A stretch of DNA of 64,000 nt from Endotrypanum monterogeii. Lineage: Eukaryota > Euglenozoa > Kinetoplastea > Trypanosomatida > Trypanosomatidae. The stretch spans positions 284,690 to 348,689 of the forward strand of contig CM007314.1 in assembly GCA_000333855.2 (NCBI GenBank), written 5' to 3'. The notes below the pieces were generated by a model that saw only the letters and a program-made list of their open reading frames with translations, was not told the DNA's origin and made no database searches. Below are positions 50,983 to 61,649 of this stretch, in pieces. Position 1 is the first letter of the stretch. Every line of letters starts with the position of its first letter. The position numbers were made by a program, and so were the translations under genes.

Positions 50983-53900
50983 TCATCTTTCTTTACTCGT
51001 GTATCGCTCGACAATTTTTTTTTTTCGCGGGTGGGAGTGGCTAGCGTGCGTCGTGACGCTTGTTGGCCGGCGTGTGCTCACCCGAGGGTAGTGATAGCGA
51101 ATCTCCGCCCGTCCCGTCTCTTCATTGAGGAAAATGGAATGAAGTTGTTCAAATAAGGTAAAGCGGACAAGAAAGAAAATTTCACAATGCACGCCTCACC
51201 AGCAAGCAAATGAGAAGCGAAGGCAGCATGCCATTCCGCTCATTCTCGGCATGCGATAAATAGTGAAGTCTGGCCAACGGAAAGTAATGAAACACGTCAG
51301 GCAGGTATATAATAAACTCACTGCTTGCCGTCACGGTACCTTCTCTTTTTTCCATGTATTGCTGAAAACACACAGACTTCTAGCAGCGCTGCGACACGAG
51401 ATGAACGTCAAGCTATCGTTTCCCATCTTTTACTGTACGTGGATTTAGTTGAACATGAACGTGCCAGTATTCCGTTTGACTAGGAGCTCAGACATCTCTC
51501 TCTCTCTCTTTCTCAATTCACGCCCTGCACCTCTCACAAATCTGTACTACATTTCTTTAGTCTCTCTATCAGGATGCACGGCAGCAGCGCAAGGCTGCAC
51601 ACTAACTACAAAGCAGGCCTTTGCTTGTGATGTCCCTTGGACTGTATGTGTGAGAGCCGTGCCAATGAAATCGTACATGCGCAGCCAGCTCTCTCTCTAG
51701 CTCCGCCATCTACGGCGGGGGTGCTGTGCGTTAGGGCTTCCTCCCCCCCTTTTTTTTTTTCAGCATCCGCAAGAATCTTTTCTACAAGCGCGCCTCTTTT
51801 TCCGTCGAAGTCTTTTTGGTGTTCTGGTTTTCCTTTGCCTCGTTCATCCTATTTATCGGTGTCACTGCCCCGTCTGTGTGCGTGTGTGGCATACGGCAGC
51901 GAAGCAGCTGCGATTGTGCTCGCCATTGCACCAGGCTGCATGCTCGCACCTATGGGGGTGATATGGTTCTTGATGTATGCAACTGGTGAAAATTTTTTTT
52001 TCCTTCGCTGGGGGTACTTGATCGCACAGCGTAGGGCCGAAGCTTGGCGAACCTTGTTCTCACTGTTCCTAGGTTTCCCGACAACGCTTACTTCTGCTAT
52101 GTTGTGATTCGTGAAGTCGAGGAAGATAAACTAGGTAACGTTGCCGACAGAGCGCTGTCCCGCCACGCACGGTGCGTGGGCGTCAGTTAGCGTTGTCCCT
52201 GCGCTGGAGGACGTCGGCGCTGCATTCACGCGGGCTTTGTACTCGTAAGATATCTACACCCATCGTTAGGTCAATATCATGCGTAGGCCGCGACGGGATG
52301 GTACTATAGTGGTGCCTGCCGTGCTGTAGTCAACCCCCCAGAATTTCTGGTCTTCTCGTGGACGCCATCTATAGAGGAGACCCCCTCCCCCCCGTGTGTG
52401 TGGTGCCGGCGCGCAGTCCATGTGCGCAGATTTTATTTTTTGAAGCCGATTGGAGCTGCGCAAAAGAATTTGCCCGGGGAAGTGTGTCGATGTTCGCAGG
52501 CCCTTGCAATAAATATATTTTTTCGCATTGTAGTGCAATGAGTGGCTTCATTGTCTTTTCTCTTGCTACGAAAACACCTCAGTGGAGGGATATAAGAGGT
52601 CAGTCATCTGCTCTCAAGGAATCTGTGAAAGTCTCCCTTGCATTGCCTCTCCCTCCTGCGAACGCGGAAGCAAAATATGCTAGCAGGTGGTGTAAAACCC
52701 TCATTATCTGGGAAAGGTAGTGCAGTCAGCTGATACGGATTTTTGTTGGCAGAGATCAGTATGTCGTTGCGTTGGGAAGTCTTCAACTGGGAAAGCGTTC
52801 ACGCTGCTTTTACGACGGACGCTGTTTCGATCATCCTCAAACGTCTCGTGGTCGTCCCTTATATTCCTTCTGGTGGGGAAAACCCAAGTCACATTGAGGG
52901 AAGCCTCACTGGGTGAGTGCCACACTAGAAGATGCCATGAGGTGGGTCGTGCAGGGGTATGTTTGAGGGCATTGCTTGATGGGACCACATAGTACTTTGG
53001 TAGTTCAATGGACATTGCTGTGAAAAATGCATACCAAGCCATTGCCCTCACGCAATGCCTCCCCCACTCTTTCCCCCCTTCTGTGAAGGGATGATGTGAG
53101 AGAGGTGATATTTTCGACATACACACACAGACACAGACGTGATATCGAATAGTAGAGTAGAGGTGTCTGCAAGATAATAGGTTCCCATTCTCACCCCCCT
53201 ATTGTCCCTTGCACGGGAGTCTTTTTTAAAGTTATTGCTCGGTAGGGAGATGAGGCGCTGGAAAGAGAACGCTTTTGGCGGAGGGGTTGCATGACGATGC
53301 ATCGTCTCATTGCCTTTATTCATTACAGCGATTTTATCCTCCTCATCTTTCTTAGATGTGTTGTAGCTTTGCTTCTTTCTACCTTTACGTTTTATTATTT
53401 TGCATCTTGCGAACTGCCAGGAGGAGGGGGATTGAGGTCCCGTACTTCAGCTGTTACCAAAAGTAGATCTTGCAAGTTTTTTGCTTGCTGACAGGCCCGC
53501 AGTACTCATCGGGTGGTGGTGGTGGTGTAAATGCGCCTCACTGCACCTGGTTCTACGCTGCGATTGAAGCCTTCTCGCAGCAGGAAGGATAAAGTGAGGG
53601 CGGCTGTAAGCCTCGTGTAAATGTTTGGGTGCGAGTGTGGGAGGTAAGAGGGCCACCCACCTTTTTTTTTTTTATGCGTGTGTGTGTGTGTGTGTGTGTG
53701 TGTGCACTTCGCATACCTTTCTTGATGGAAAGTGAAGTTTGTTTCGAACACTATCCTGCGACTTTGCCATCCGTCTGCTGGTGCTGCTTCTCCCTCCCCT
53801 CTCCTCCCCCATATGCATACACACACACACGCATAAAAAGATGCTTTATTGCGCAAAGCGTGTTTGATTTTTCGTCTGAAAAAAAAAACAAAGTATCAAG

Positions 53901-54147
53901 AACACAGAAAAGGGGCAGTACAGTTCTATCATAAATTAATAACACACACACGTGTATATATATATAAACTTTTTTTTGTACTCACCAGCGACAGTCCTCG
54001 ATTTTTTTTGCAATCTGGAGCAACATCCTTTCCTCGTTGTCGGTGTTGCATAGTGACCGCACTCAAGGTGTCGTCGCGCCTTCTCACCTCTTCCCCTCCT
54101 CCCCACACAGAACACACTCACCTACGTTGAGCACAACTAGAATACAA
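50983..54147. other. Intergenic region, about 3.2 kb
   Basis: No supported gene. T12 at 53662-53673 joined to (TG)n at 53678-53704; (TA)n near 53955. A pyrimidine tract ending TCCTCCCCACACAG (AG at 54109-54110) is the likely splice acceptor for the methyltransferase. Confidence 0.6.
54085..54110 (+). promoter_or_regulatory. Trans-splice acceptor deciding the start of NTMT1
   Basis: Pyrimidine tract CTCACCTCTTCCCCTCCTCC followed by CCACACAG. The first ATG after it is 54148; an open frame with an earlier ATG at 54037 lies before the acceptor. Confidence 0.6.
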
Positions 54148-54894
54148 ATGAAGAGGGCATCCGCGTGCTGTCCGCCGATCCGCGGCCATGACACCTGTGG
54201 TAATAAATACAGCTCCACTGATGCTATGTGGAGGAGAGAGCTGAAGGGAAACCTATACGATCCCCATGTGGGGTGGTACGGTAGAGCCCTTGAGTACTGG
54301 CGCAAGGTTCCTGCCACGATGAGCGGTGTGCTGGGCGGCATGGATCATATTCATGATGTAGACGTCAGGGGCTCTCGAGATTTTATCGACAGCCTACCAG
54401 ATCGCGGAGTCAACCGGGCATTGGACTGTGGTGCCGGTATCGGGAGAATTACGAAGAATTTACTAACCAAGATGTATGCCACTACGGACTTGCTAGAGCC
54501 GGTGGAGCACATGCTCGAGGAATCTAAAAAGGAGCTGGCCGGCTTGCCTGTCGGGGAGTTCATAATGTCATCCATGGAGACGGCAAAGCTGACTCCCAAC
54601 ACGTACGACCTCATCGTGATTCAGTGGGCTGCTATTTACCTTACCGACGATGACTTTGTAAAATTCTTCAAGCATTGCCAGGAGGCGTTGACACCCAAAG
54701 GATACATTTTCTTCAAGGAGAACTGTATCCAAGGCAAAGAGTTCCTTGTAGATAAGGAGGACAGTAGCCTGACACGGTCAGACATGCACTACAAGAAACT
54801 CTTTAATGAGTGCGGCGTCCGGGTGGTCAAGGAGGCATTCCAAGACGAGTGGCCAGAGGATCTCTTCCCTGTCAAGATGTATGCACTCAAATAA
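54148..54894 (+). CDS. NTMT1: Alpha-N-terminal protein methyltransferase (NTMT1/METTL11A-like)
   Basis: The product is 248 residues. It follows NTMT1 step by step: WYGRALEYWRKVPATMSGVLGG (43-64), DVRGSRDFI, the SAM motif ALDCGAGIGRITKNLL (91-106), YDLIVIQWAAIYLTD (153-167), KGYIFFKENC (184-193) and DKEDSSLTRSD (202-212). These include the counterparts of the human catalytic Asn and Asp residues that hold the substrate N-terminus. NTMT1 methylates alpha-amines of proteins that begin X-P-K/R after Met removal, such as RCC1. There is no targeting signal, so nucleus or cytosol is likely. Confidence 0.95.
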   Translation: MKRASACCPPIRGHDTCGNKYSSTDAMWRRELKGNLYDPHVGWYGRALEYWRKVPATMSGVLGGMDHIHDVDVRGSRDFIDSLPDRGVNRALDCGAGIGRITKNLLTKMYATTDLLEPVEHMLEESKKELAGLPVGEFIMSSMETAKLTPNTYDLIVIQWAAIYLTDDDFVKFFKHCQEALTPKGYIFFKENCIQGKEFLVDKEDSSLTRSDMHYKKLFNECGVRVVKEAFQDEWPEDLFPVKMYALK

Positions 54895-55895
54895 AGTGTG
54901 GGGGTCAAATTGCTGAGGGTTGTGCCTGTTTTTATTTTTTTTTCTTTCCGTGGACGGCATTCTATGATCTCTTTTGTCCTTTTCTACGGTCGCGTAAAGG
55001 GTCTCGTGAAAGCAAGCAAACGAACCAACAAAGGAAAAGGATGGAGAAGGTACATGGAGGGTGTCGCAGACGTGGGGAGCGGAAAAATTTACAACTCCGT
55101 CTCGGTTTGTTCGAAACGTTTAAACAACGAGCATGCTCGATGAGGAGGCGGGGGATATGAACGCTGGGGAAGCACCGCTGCCTCATTTCCCTGTAAAGGC
55201 GTCAGGGATGACAGAGGCGGCCGCCACGATGTGTCCGTGCACGCGCTCATTGGTGTCTTTTTTTTTTTAAAGTCACTGTGTAGTGGTTCCTTGTTAATCA
55301 CGTGTTTCCCAAGTTTGTTTCCTGGTGTGTGTATGTGTGGGGAGGAGATATAGGTACTCTCTACTGGAGTAGCTTCATCTTCCTGAGGCTGTAGAGAGAG
55401 AGAGAGAACCGACGGCGCCGTGTACAGACACACACACACACACACACACAGACAAAAAATACAAATGAAGTAGAGAGGCACAAATGTTTTTCTCAAGGTA
55501 TCTCAAGAAAACACTAGGGCCGTTGCGTAGCCGTCTTCATGAAAAAAGGGCTGGTGTATCAACGGCTCGGGCTCTGATCGAGGTAAGCCCTTTCCAATAA
55601 AAACAAAACAACGCCACCACGCAATGCTCCCCCACCTTTATCGATCTCGCCATCACTCCTCCTTTTCTCCCTCCCACCGCTACTGTCTTGTACACCCGAA
55701 CTTTTGTTCTTCCCCCTTTTTCATTTCCTCTGTGTATTGTGGACGTAGTGCTGCGGCCGTCGCTTTGCCCTGATACTATAAGGGGAAGGGGGAAAAAAAC
55801 GGTAATTGAGTGTACAAAAACGATTTCCAACACACACACAAAAAAGAATAATTCTATTCGCTGCTGTCGTCGCTGGTGTGTTGCGCGTTTTCCGT
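54895..55895. other. Intergenic region, about 1 kb
   Basis: No gene. (CA)n at 55430-55449, T10 near 55260-55269, a pyrimidine zone at 55650-55730. The next gene starts at 55896. Confidence 0.6.
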
Positions 55896-58208
55896 ATGTC
55901 TGGGGTGGCCACGAGACCGGTTCCCCACGGGAATCGCCTTGGCGGTCTATTCGTGGAGGAGAGCAGCGAAACGGAGCGACATTTATGTAGCATGGTCGAG
56001 ACGGCGGTCCGGGCCTCCACCAGCGCGCTCCAGAAGGTTGCTAGCGATCCCGACAAGCGCACTGTCTTCAAGAGAGCGGGTGTACATTTTCAAACCCATG
56101 ACATTCGCATGGCCTCTGATGGGTCCAGTGATCATACCTTCAGTAGGGCCTTTCCTAACGAGCTGTTCTCGGAGCTCCAGGCTCAATTGGAAAGCTGCTG
56201 CAGCCTCCTCCGCCAGGTGGACCGCGAGCGCCGCCAGATGCGCACTCAGTGCATCTATTTGCAGAAGGAGCATGAGCTTCGGTGTGCAGAGCTAGGTACG
56301 TTGCACCGCTACTCTACCGAAGTGCATCAGCGCTCGCTGACTCTAGATCGTCAGGTCCTGGAGGAGCGTCAGCGTCGTAAGCAGCTGGAGAATGAAATGG
56401 AGCATCAAACGCAGGAGGTCATGCATCTACGCCGTTTCCTTCGCTCCATCCCGCACAACGTTTTGGTTTCCCTCAGCTCAACTAACCCCGCCGACGGTGC
56501 ACTGGTAGAAGTTCTCAAAACATTTGCGCCTGACCGGCGCTTTGAGGAGGCGTTTCGGGACAAAATGAAAGGCATAGTCTACAAGCGCCGTTATCGCCAG
56601 ACAAGAACAATGCATCAGTTGGCTAGCGAAAATCTCGAGACAATGATGATGGAGAAAGAAGATGAACTTCAGCCTCCATCACAGTCGTATTTTCTTTCTG
56701 AGGAGATGCGTGGGAAGGTTTTACAGAATGTGCCGATGACAACGCAGGAAAGACTGTTGAGCAGCAGCGACATTTCCAGCGCGGTGGAGGATCCTCTCTC
56801 TGCTGCTGGTGAGTCACACATCGGCAACCCCAGTAGTGCAAGTGGGGTTTCTACGCTAACGAGCCGTACCAATATTCACTCTTTGCTGAGTTTTCCCTTC
56901 CAGCTGTCCTTTACGACAGCCAGCCCAAACGATGCACACATCAAATATCTTATTCACCACTCTGCGTATGCCGAACCACTCAACCAGCTGCGAGACCACG
57001 TGCTCAGGCTGAGCTCTCGTCTCAAGGTTACGCAGGACACCGGCCTGGGAGAGCTATACAGCACCTTTATACACGTACTATCCTTCTCCAGGTCTCTACC
57101 GGCTGAGACGAAATGGCGTTCACTCTACGAGCGTCAGCTGCAAAAGATGCAACGCGCACACCGAGATCTGCTTTACGGGGTGATTGAGCAGGTGAACATG
57201 GCAGCTACTCGGATACCGGAGATCGAGAGCGGTGACACTAGTGATGTGGCCCGGCTCAAGCTCGTCGGCGGGGTCCCGCTACGTCGTGATATTGGTTGTA
57301 CTGCACAAGAGTCGACTACGATGGAGGAGTACCGATCCTCTCAGCTAAGGGAGCAGCTAGAATACCTCAAGCTACATTCACTCGAGGCGGCAGCCGCCGC
57401 ACAAAAGGAGAGTGAGGAAATGTCGAAGCAGCTCTCAACTGCGCGTCTCAGTACCTTGCACGCACTCCAGTCTCTCAGGACTGTCGCCAAATCTGTTGTG
57501 ACAGCGGTGCAGTTGCAGGAATTCGTCAGCGAGGCTGTATCCGATCCCTTTGCTCAGCTACCCGACCCCGTTTCAGAGGAGGTGTTGGATGACCCACGTC
57601 TCACCACCAAAACGGCAGAGGCGACGGAGTCCGTCATCTCTTACCTCGATATACTCGTCCGCAGCGGGGGCAAAGGTAATCGGGGTAAAGGAGCGCAGCG
57701 GCTTCGCTTGGGCTCGACAGAGGCGCCTTTCTCCTCAAGAGCTTCGGGAGGAGACAGAGTGCGAGAGGACGCCCTGGAGAACAGCATCGACACTGCTCGC
57801 ACAACCTTTGACGCCACCGCAACGTCGATATCTTCGGGAAAAGAGTTTTCGCGGAGGGTATCGGTATCTTCAGGTGTCGGACCGATCTCCATCAGCGCTC
57901 GGAGAAGTTCCACGAGCCGCTCAGGCCGGCGGCTCAGCGCACCGCAACTGCCACCGATGAAGAACGGCGCCGAATGCATTGAGAAACCGAAAACCAGTGG
58001 AGGACGCAGGAACAGCTGCGCTGTCGCACCACTGCAATACCGCCCTGCACGTAAAGGAAATCCAGAGTCGACAGCCATTCTGTCTGAACCGATTCCCAGG
58101 GATACGATGGGGTCACAGAAGAACCGTATCAACGGAAGAGATCGTAAGCGTCAGGAGGTCGTAGCCGTGGTCGAACTCGGCTTTGTCGGCAAGCGTACAA
58201 AGCAGTAG
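55896..58208 (+). CDS. Coiled-coil protein, unrecognised (possible cytoskeletal)
   Basis: The product is 770 residues from ATG 55896 (MSGVATRPVPHGNR). A strong coiled coil covers about 80-190 (ELQAQLESCCSLLRQVDRERR, LEERQRRKQLENEME), with a second helical stretch at about 395-560 (YRSSQLREQLEYLKLHSLE). The C-terminal 200 residues are Ser/Arg-rich and probably disordered. I know no named family. Coiled coil plus Ser-rich tail is common in flagellar and cytoskeletal proteins of this group, but that is inference. It lies between NTMT1 and prefoldin. Confidence 0.65.
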   Translation: MSGVATRPVPHGNRLGGLFVEESSETERHLCSMVETAVRASTSALQKVASDPDKRTVFKRAGVHFQTHDIRMASDGSSDHTFSRAFPNELFSELQAQLESCCSLLRQVDRERRQMRTQCIYLQKEHELRCAELGTLHRYSTEVHQRSLTLDRQVLEERQRRKQLENEMEHQTQEVMHLRRFLRSIPHNVLVSLSSTNPADGALVEVLKTFAPDRRFEEAFRDKMKGIVYKRRYRQTRTMHQLASENLETMMMEKEDELQPPSQSYFLSEEMRGKVLQNVPMTTQERLLSSSDISSAVEDPLSAAGESHIGNPSSASGVSTLTSRTNIHSLLSFPFQLSFTTASPNDAHIKYLIHHSAYAEPLNQLRDHVLRLSSRLKVTQDTGLGELYSTFIHVLSFSRSLPAETKWRSLYERQLQKMQRAHRDLLYGVIEQVNMAATRIPEIESGDTSDVARLKLVGGVPLRRDIGCTAQESTTMEEYRSSQLREQLEYLKLHSLEAAAAAQKESEEMSKQLSTARLSTLHALQSLRTVAKSVVTAVQLQEFVSEAVSDPFAQLPDPVSEEVLDDPRLTTKTAEATESVISYLDILVRSGGKGNRGKGAQRLRLGSTEAPFSSRASGGDRVREDALENSIDTARTTFDATATSISSGKEFSRRVSVSSGVGPISISARRSSTSRSGRRLSAPQLPPMKNGAECIEKPKTSGGRRNSCAVAPLQYRPARKGNPESTAILSEPIPRDTMGSQKNRINGRDRKRQEVVAVVELGFVGKRTKQ

Positions 58209-58445
58209 CTGCGAAAGGGGTTGGAGCGACAATTTGTCTTGTGAAGCTTTGAGTCCTATGTATGTGCAAGGCCGATCTAAGCTTCCCATCGCGGCAGAAT
58301 TTTTTTGTTGAGTGCACTATAATGCCACTTTCATTTCAGACTGATATTTCAAGTCCGTTGGACAGCTACCTTTTTTTTTTTTTTTCACCTCATGCTGGTG
58401 TTCGTCAAGGATTGCAAGTGATGTGCATCCGTATGTATATGTCTT

Positions 58446-58482
<37 letters not shown>

Positions 58483-60357
58483 GTCGGCTGTCTGTGAGAG
58501 AAACTGCGTGTGCTTTACAATCCCTCCCCTTCTCGTACTTTTTGTGATATACCTGTTGTGTCGCTCACATTCCTTCCGTTTTTCTTTGTTTTCCTGAATT
58601 GCCCGTGGGGCATACCTCTAAACAGCAGAATGGCGTACATATTTTGGGAATCTTATTTTGGTTTTGTTTTGATTTAGTGCTTTCTCAGAACATTCTTCTC
58701 CCTTTTCTCCTCCACTCTACTCTCACTAGATTCATTTTGCTGTTTTCCCTTTTTTTTTTCTTCTCGTAATTCCCAATCGACTCCCCACGATTATAGGAGG
58801 AAGAAAAGTTAGCATTACGCCATACTGTTCACGCTTTCGATTCTAAGCACAACTTTTTGCATAAGCGGGGTAAGTGCGTGTGCTTCATCGCAGCCCGTGC
58901 CGGGCCGTCCTTTACCCCCCTCCCCTCATCCTTTGATGCGTTTTTTTTTTTGCTGTGCTTTTGGGACTTGTGCATTTTTCTTTCCGTTTCAAAATTCGAT
59001 ATTTGAACAAACAAGTGTACCACGAGTGAGTTGCATAGATATCTGATCTTTCGGTTGCTTAATGACACACACAAACACACACATATATATATATATATAT
59101 AAGTATATGTATATGCTTTCTTTCTTCCCGAAATGTTTTTGATCTTCTGTTTATTTTTATACGCTCAGCGTCTCCAGCCACTTCATGAGTGCTCAGTGCG
59201 TATGTTTTTGTAGGGTTTGCGCCAGTTGAATAGTCCATGAGGAGTTGATCAAAAAAAAAAATATCGATGATCGAAAAAAATGGGGTGATGGGAGAGGTAA
59301 GGAACGATTTCTGCGTTCGAAGTATGGTGTGTGTGTGTGTGTGTGTATGAAGGAGGAGGGGGAAGGGCTACTATGATGGCGTGAGGTGTGCTCCCTGCGT
59401 CTTTTTTCTTACAACACTGGCTCCTTTTCGGTGAGAATCGACGTTCACGCACTCAAATCACGGTGGTGCCATTTCCACGTTCAATCATAATTTTTTTTTC
59501 TTCATTCCGCACTGTCGCCGTCACCAAACATCTACAACTCATTCTCTCCACAGGTGCTGTTTCCTGTGTAATATTTTCCCATCTGCTCCGCTTCTCCTGA
59601 CGGAGGGGCGCCTTCCTCCATTCTCCTTTTTTTTCGTGTGCCCCGTTTGTGCACTCCGAGGCTGTGGTAATGTTCAAAAATAATTGAGAGGTGTGTCACA
59701 TGTAGACGGTTGCACCTTGTTTTTTTTTTCTTCAAGCGTTTATTTGTCTGCATCTAGTCAGTGTGAGGACGATGCATCTGACTTGAATGGTACGCCGTTT
59801 CTGCTGCTGTAGGGGACGTACCTTTTTTTCTTAAATTCCCTCCTTCCGGTTGCCTCTGGGTGTTTGAGAGAAGTGCTTCTAGTATACCTGAGAAAAGAAA
59901 AAAAAAGAGTCGTTGCCGGCGATGGAAAAAAAAAAAGTCTGCGCACATTCGTGTTTTTTTTTTTTTTGAGGCAGTGTACATTTCATTGCCGAGATGCCTG
60001 TCTTCCGTTTTTCTCTCTTTTATGTAGCGTTTGTGGCTTCGTTTACGTGTCTGCCTTTTCTCGCTATACTTCGTCCGCCATCCTTCTCTGCATTTTCGGT
60101 GGATATACACATCCTATACTGCTCGCGCGCTACACGTGGCGATCTTTTTTTGGCTTCTGCTTTACGGTCTGCGTTTTATCTACCTGTTTGTACATACACA
60201 CACATATATATATATATATATCCTGTCTACTTCCCGTTAGTTTATACTCACTTTCACAGATTTATAATTTCACACACCCATACAGACAGAAATACATTTG
60301 CTGATCTAGCATTCTTTTTTTTTTTCTTTGCCTCCTCTCGATACGAAAAATACGACA
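58209..60357. other. Intergenic region, about 2.1 kb
   Basis: No gene. (TG)n at 58445-58490, (CA)n 59064-59082 joined to (AT)n 59082-59101, (TG)n 59323-59346, T12-13 near 59953, (CA)n/(TA)n at 60196-60221, T12 near 60315. The last T/C tract ends only 20 bases before the prefoldin ATG and has no AG after it. Confidence 0.6.
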
Positions 60358-60798
60358 ATGTCGAACAGTGGAGGTGTTTCTGTTGCTGCCCAAGCAGAGT
60401 TAATGGAGAAGGAGAAGACGGTAACGGAGCATCATCAGCGCCTGGAGTCTCTGCGCGATACTGTGAAGACCATGGCGACTCGTCAGGTCACCTTGAAGCG
60501 CACGGAGCGCCGCTGCCAGATCACTGTAGGGGAGCTCACGAAGCTCAAGCCAGAACATGTGGTGTACCAGGGCGTCGGCCGTGCCTTCATGCGCGCTTCT
60601 GTCAACAAGTTAATCGAGTCCAACAATGTGGAGATGGAGCGATGTGAGGCTGAGGAGAGTCGTCTGTCCAATGAGAAGCAGCGTACAGCGGAGCTTGTCG
60701 CAAAGGAAGAAGGCGAACTGCGGCGGGCCGTAGAGGAATTCCGTACCTCGCTTATGGTTGTGCAAGCCGCCCAGACCCGCAACCAGCAAAGCGCTTGA
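60358..60798 (+). CDS. PFD1: Prefoldin subunit 1 (beta-type)
   Basis: The product is 146 residues: two long helices forming a coiled coil joined by a beta hairpin, as in beta-type prefoldin. The hairpin segment LKPEHVVYQGVGRAFMRASVNKLIE and the preceding KRTERRCQITVGELTKL are characteristic of subunit 1. Prefoldin carries nascent actin and tubulin to the CCT chaperonin in the cytosol. The start is tentative: the chosen ATG is 60358, but the nearest upstream AG lies before the T/C tract, and a later in-frame Met (residue 16) is possible. Confidence 0.88.
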   Translation: MSNSGGVSVAAQAELMEKEKTVTEHHQRLESLRDTVKTMATRQVTLKRTERRCQITVGELTKLKPEHVVYQGVGRAFMRASVNKLIESNNVEMERCEAEESRLSNEKQRTAELVAKEEGELRRAVEEFRTSLMVVQAAQTRNQQSA

Positions 60799-61649
60799 GC
60801 GAGAGGGGGACAACCCTGACACATCACCGCGAGGAGGTTACGTACAACGCAGTCTTTTCCAGGTGATTGGCAAAGTGGTCCCATGCGCCATCTGAGAAGA
60901 ACTCATCTGTTGATCCGGGTTTTGATCTGCGAAGTGCGCGCCACTTGCATGCACACAGTTTTTTTTTGTCAAATATTAGTTGCGGGGTTGGGGAACCACT
61001 TCAGTTGATGTGTGCTAGTGTCTGTGCTGTTTAAAAAAAATCTCTTTTGAGACGAATTTCGTTGGTGCGGGAGAAGAATCTTGGGACATACCTATGTGTT
61101 CTTTGCACGTCTGGTGGGGTAATATTTTTCTGCGTACATATGCGTAGGTCAAACAAACGCCGATCCCCTCCTTTCCGTCGACACGCACACACACACGTGT
61201 CGGGCACAGGACTGCATGCACTTTTGGATTGGTGCAGGACTAGTGGCGCTTGGAATTGTGACCCTTCTGCACTTTTCGGGCGCATCCTTGCGCATATGGT
61301 GTGACCCCACGCCTCGTGGACAGAGAATACAGAGACGTCTCAGGCTGTAGCATCCCCCTCAGCGCGCACTGCCATCTGCTCTTCATCCTTTCTTTCACGC
61401 CTCTGCCTCATCGGGTGGGGTGGGGGGGGCATGTGAACATCAGAGGTTCTCATGTGGCTGCATCGTTGCAGTGTCGTAAGGGCAAGTCCCTTTGTCCTAT
61501 AATTCGCCTGCTTTTTTTTTCATCTCTTCCTTCTGCATTCACACACACACACACATATATATATATACCTACAATAGCTTAATTCGTTCAACGGCTGTTA
61601 TATCTATATAGATATATATATATATAGATATATATGTATAGATGGGTGG
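60799..61649. other. Intergenic region, about 0.85 kb
   Basis: No gene. (CA)n (61541-61554) joins (TA)n (61554-61567), and TA-rich interrupted repeats lie at 61601-61640. A T/C tract (61511-61538) and AG at 61576-61577 form a candidate splice site for the next gene. Confidence 0.6.

Noticed and set aside
51637..52107. A 156-codon plus-strand frame in the 3.2-kb spacer.
   Set aside because: Composition is low complexity (Ser/Phe/Pro from pyrimidine-rich DNA) and no motif; kept only as intergenic.
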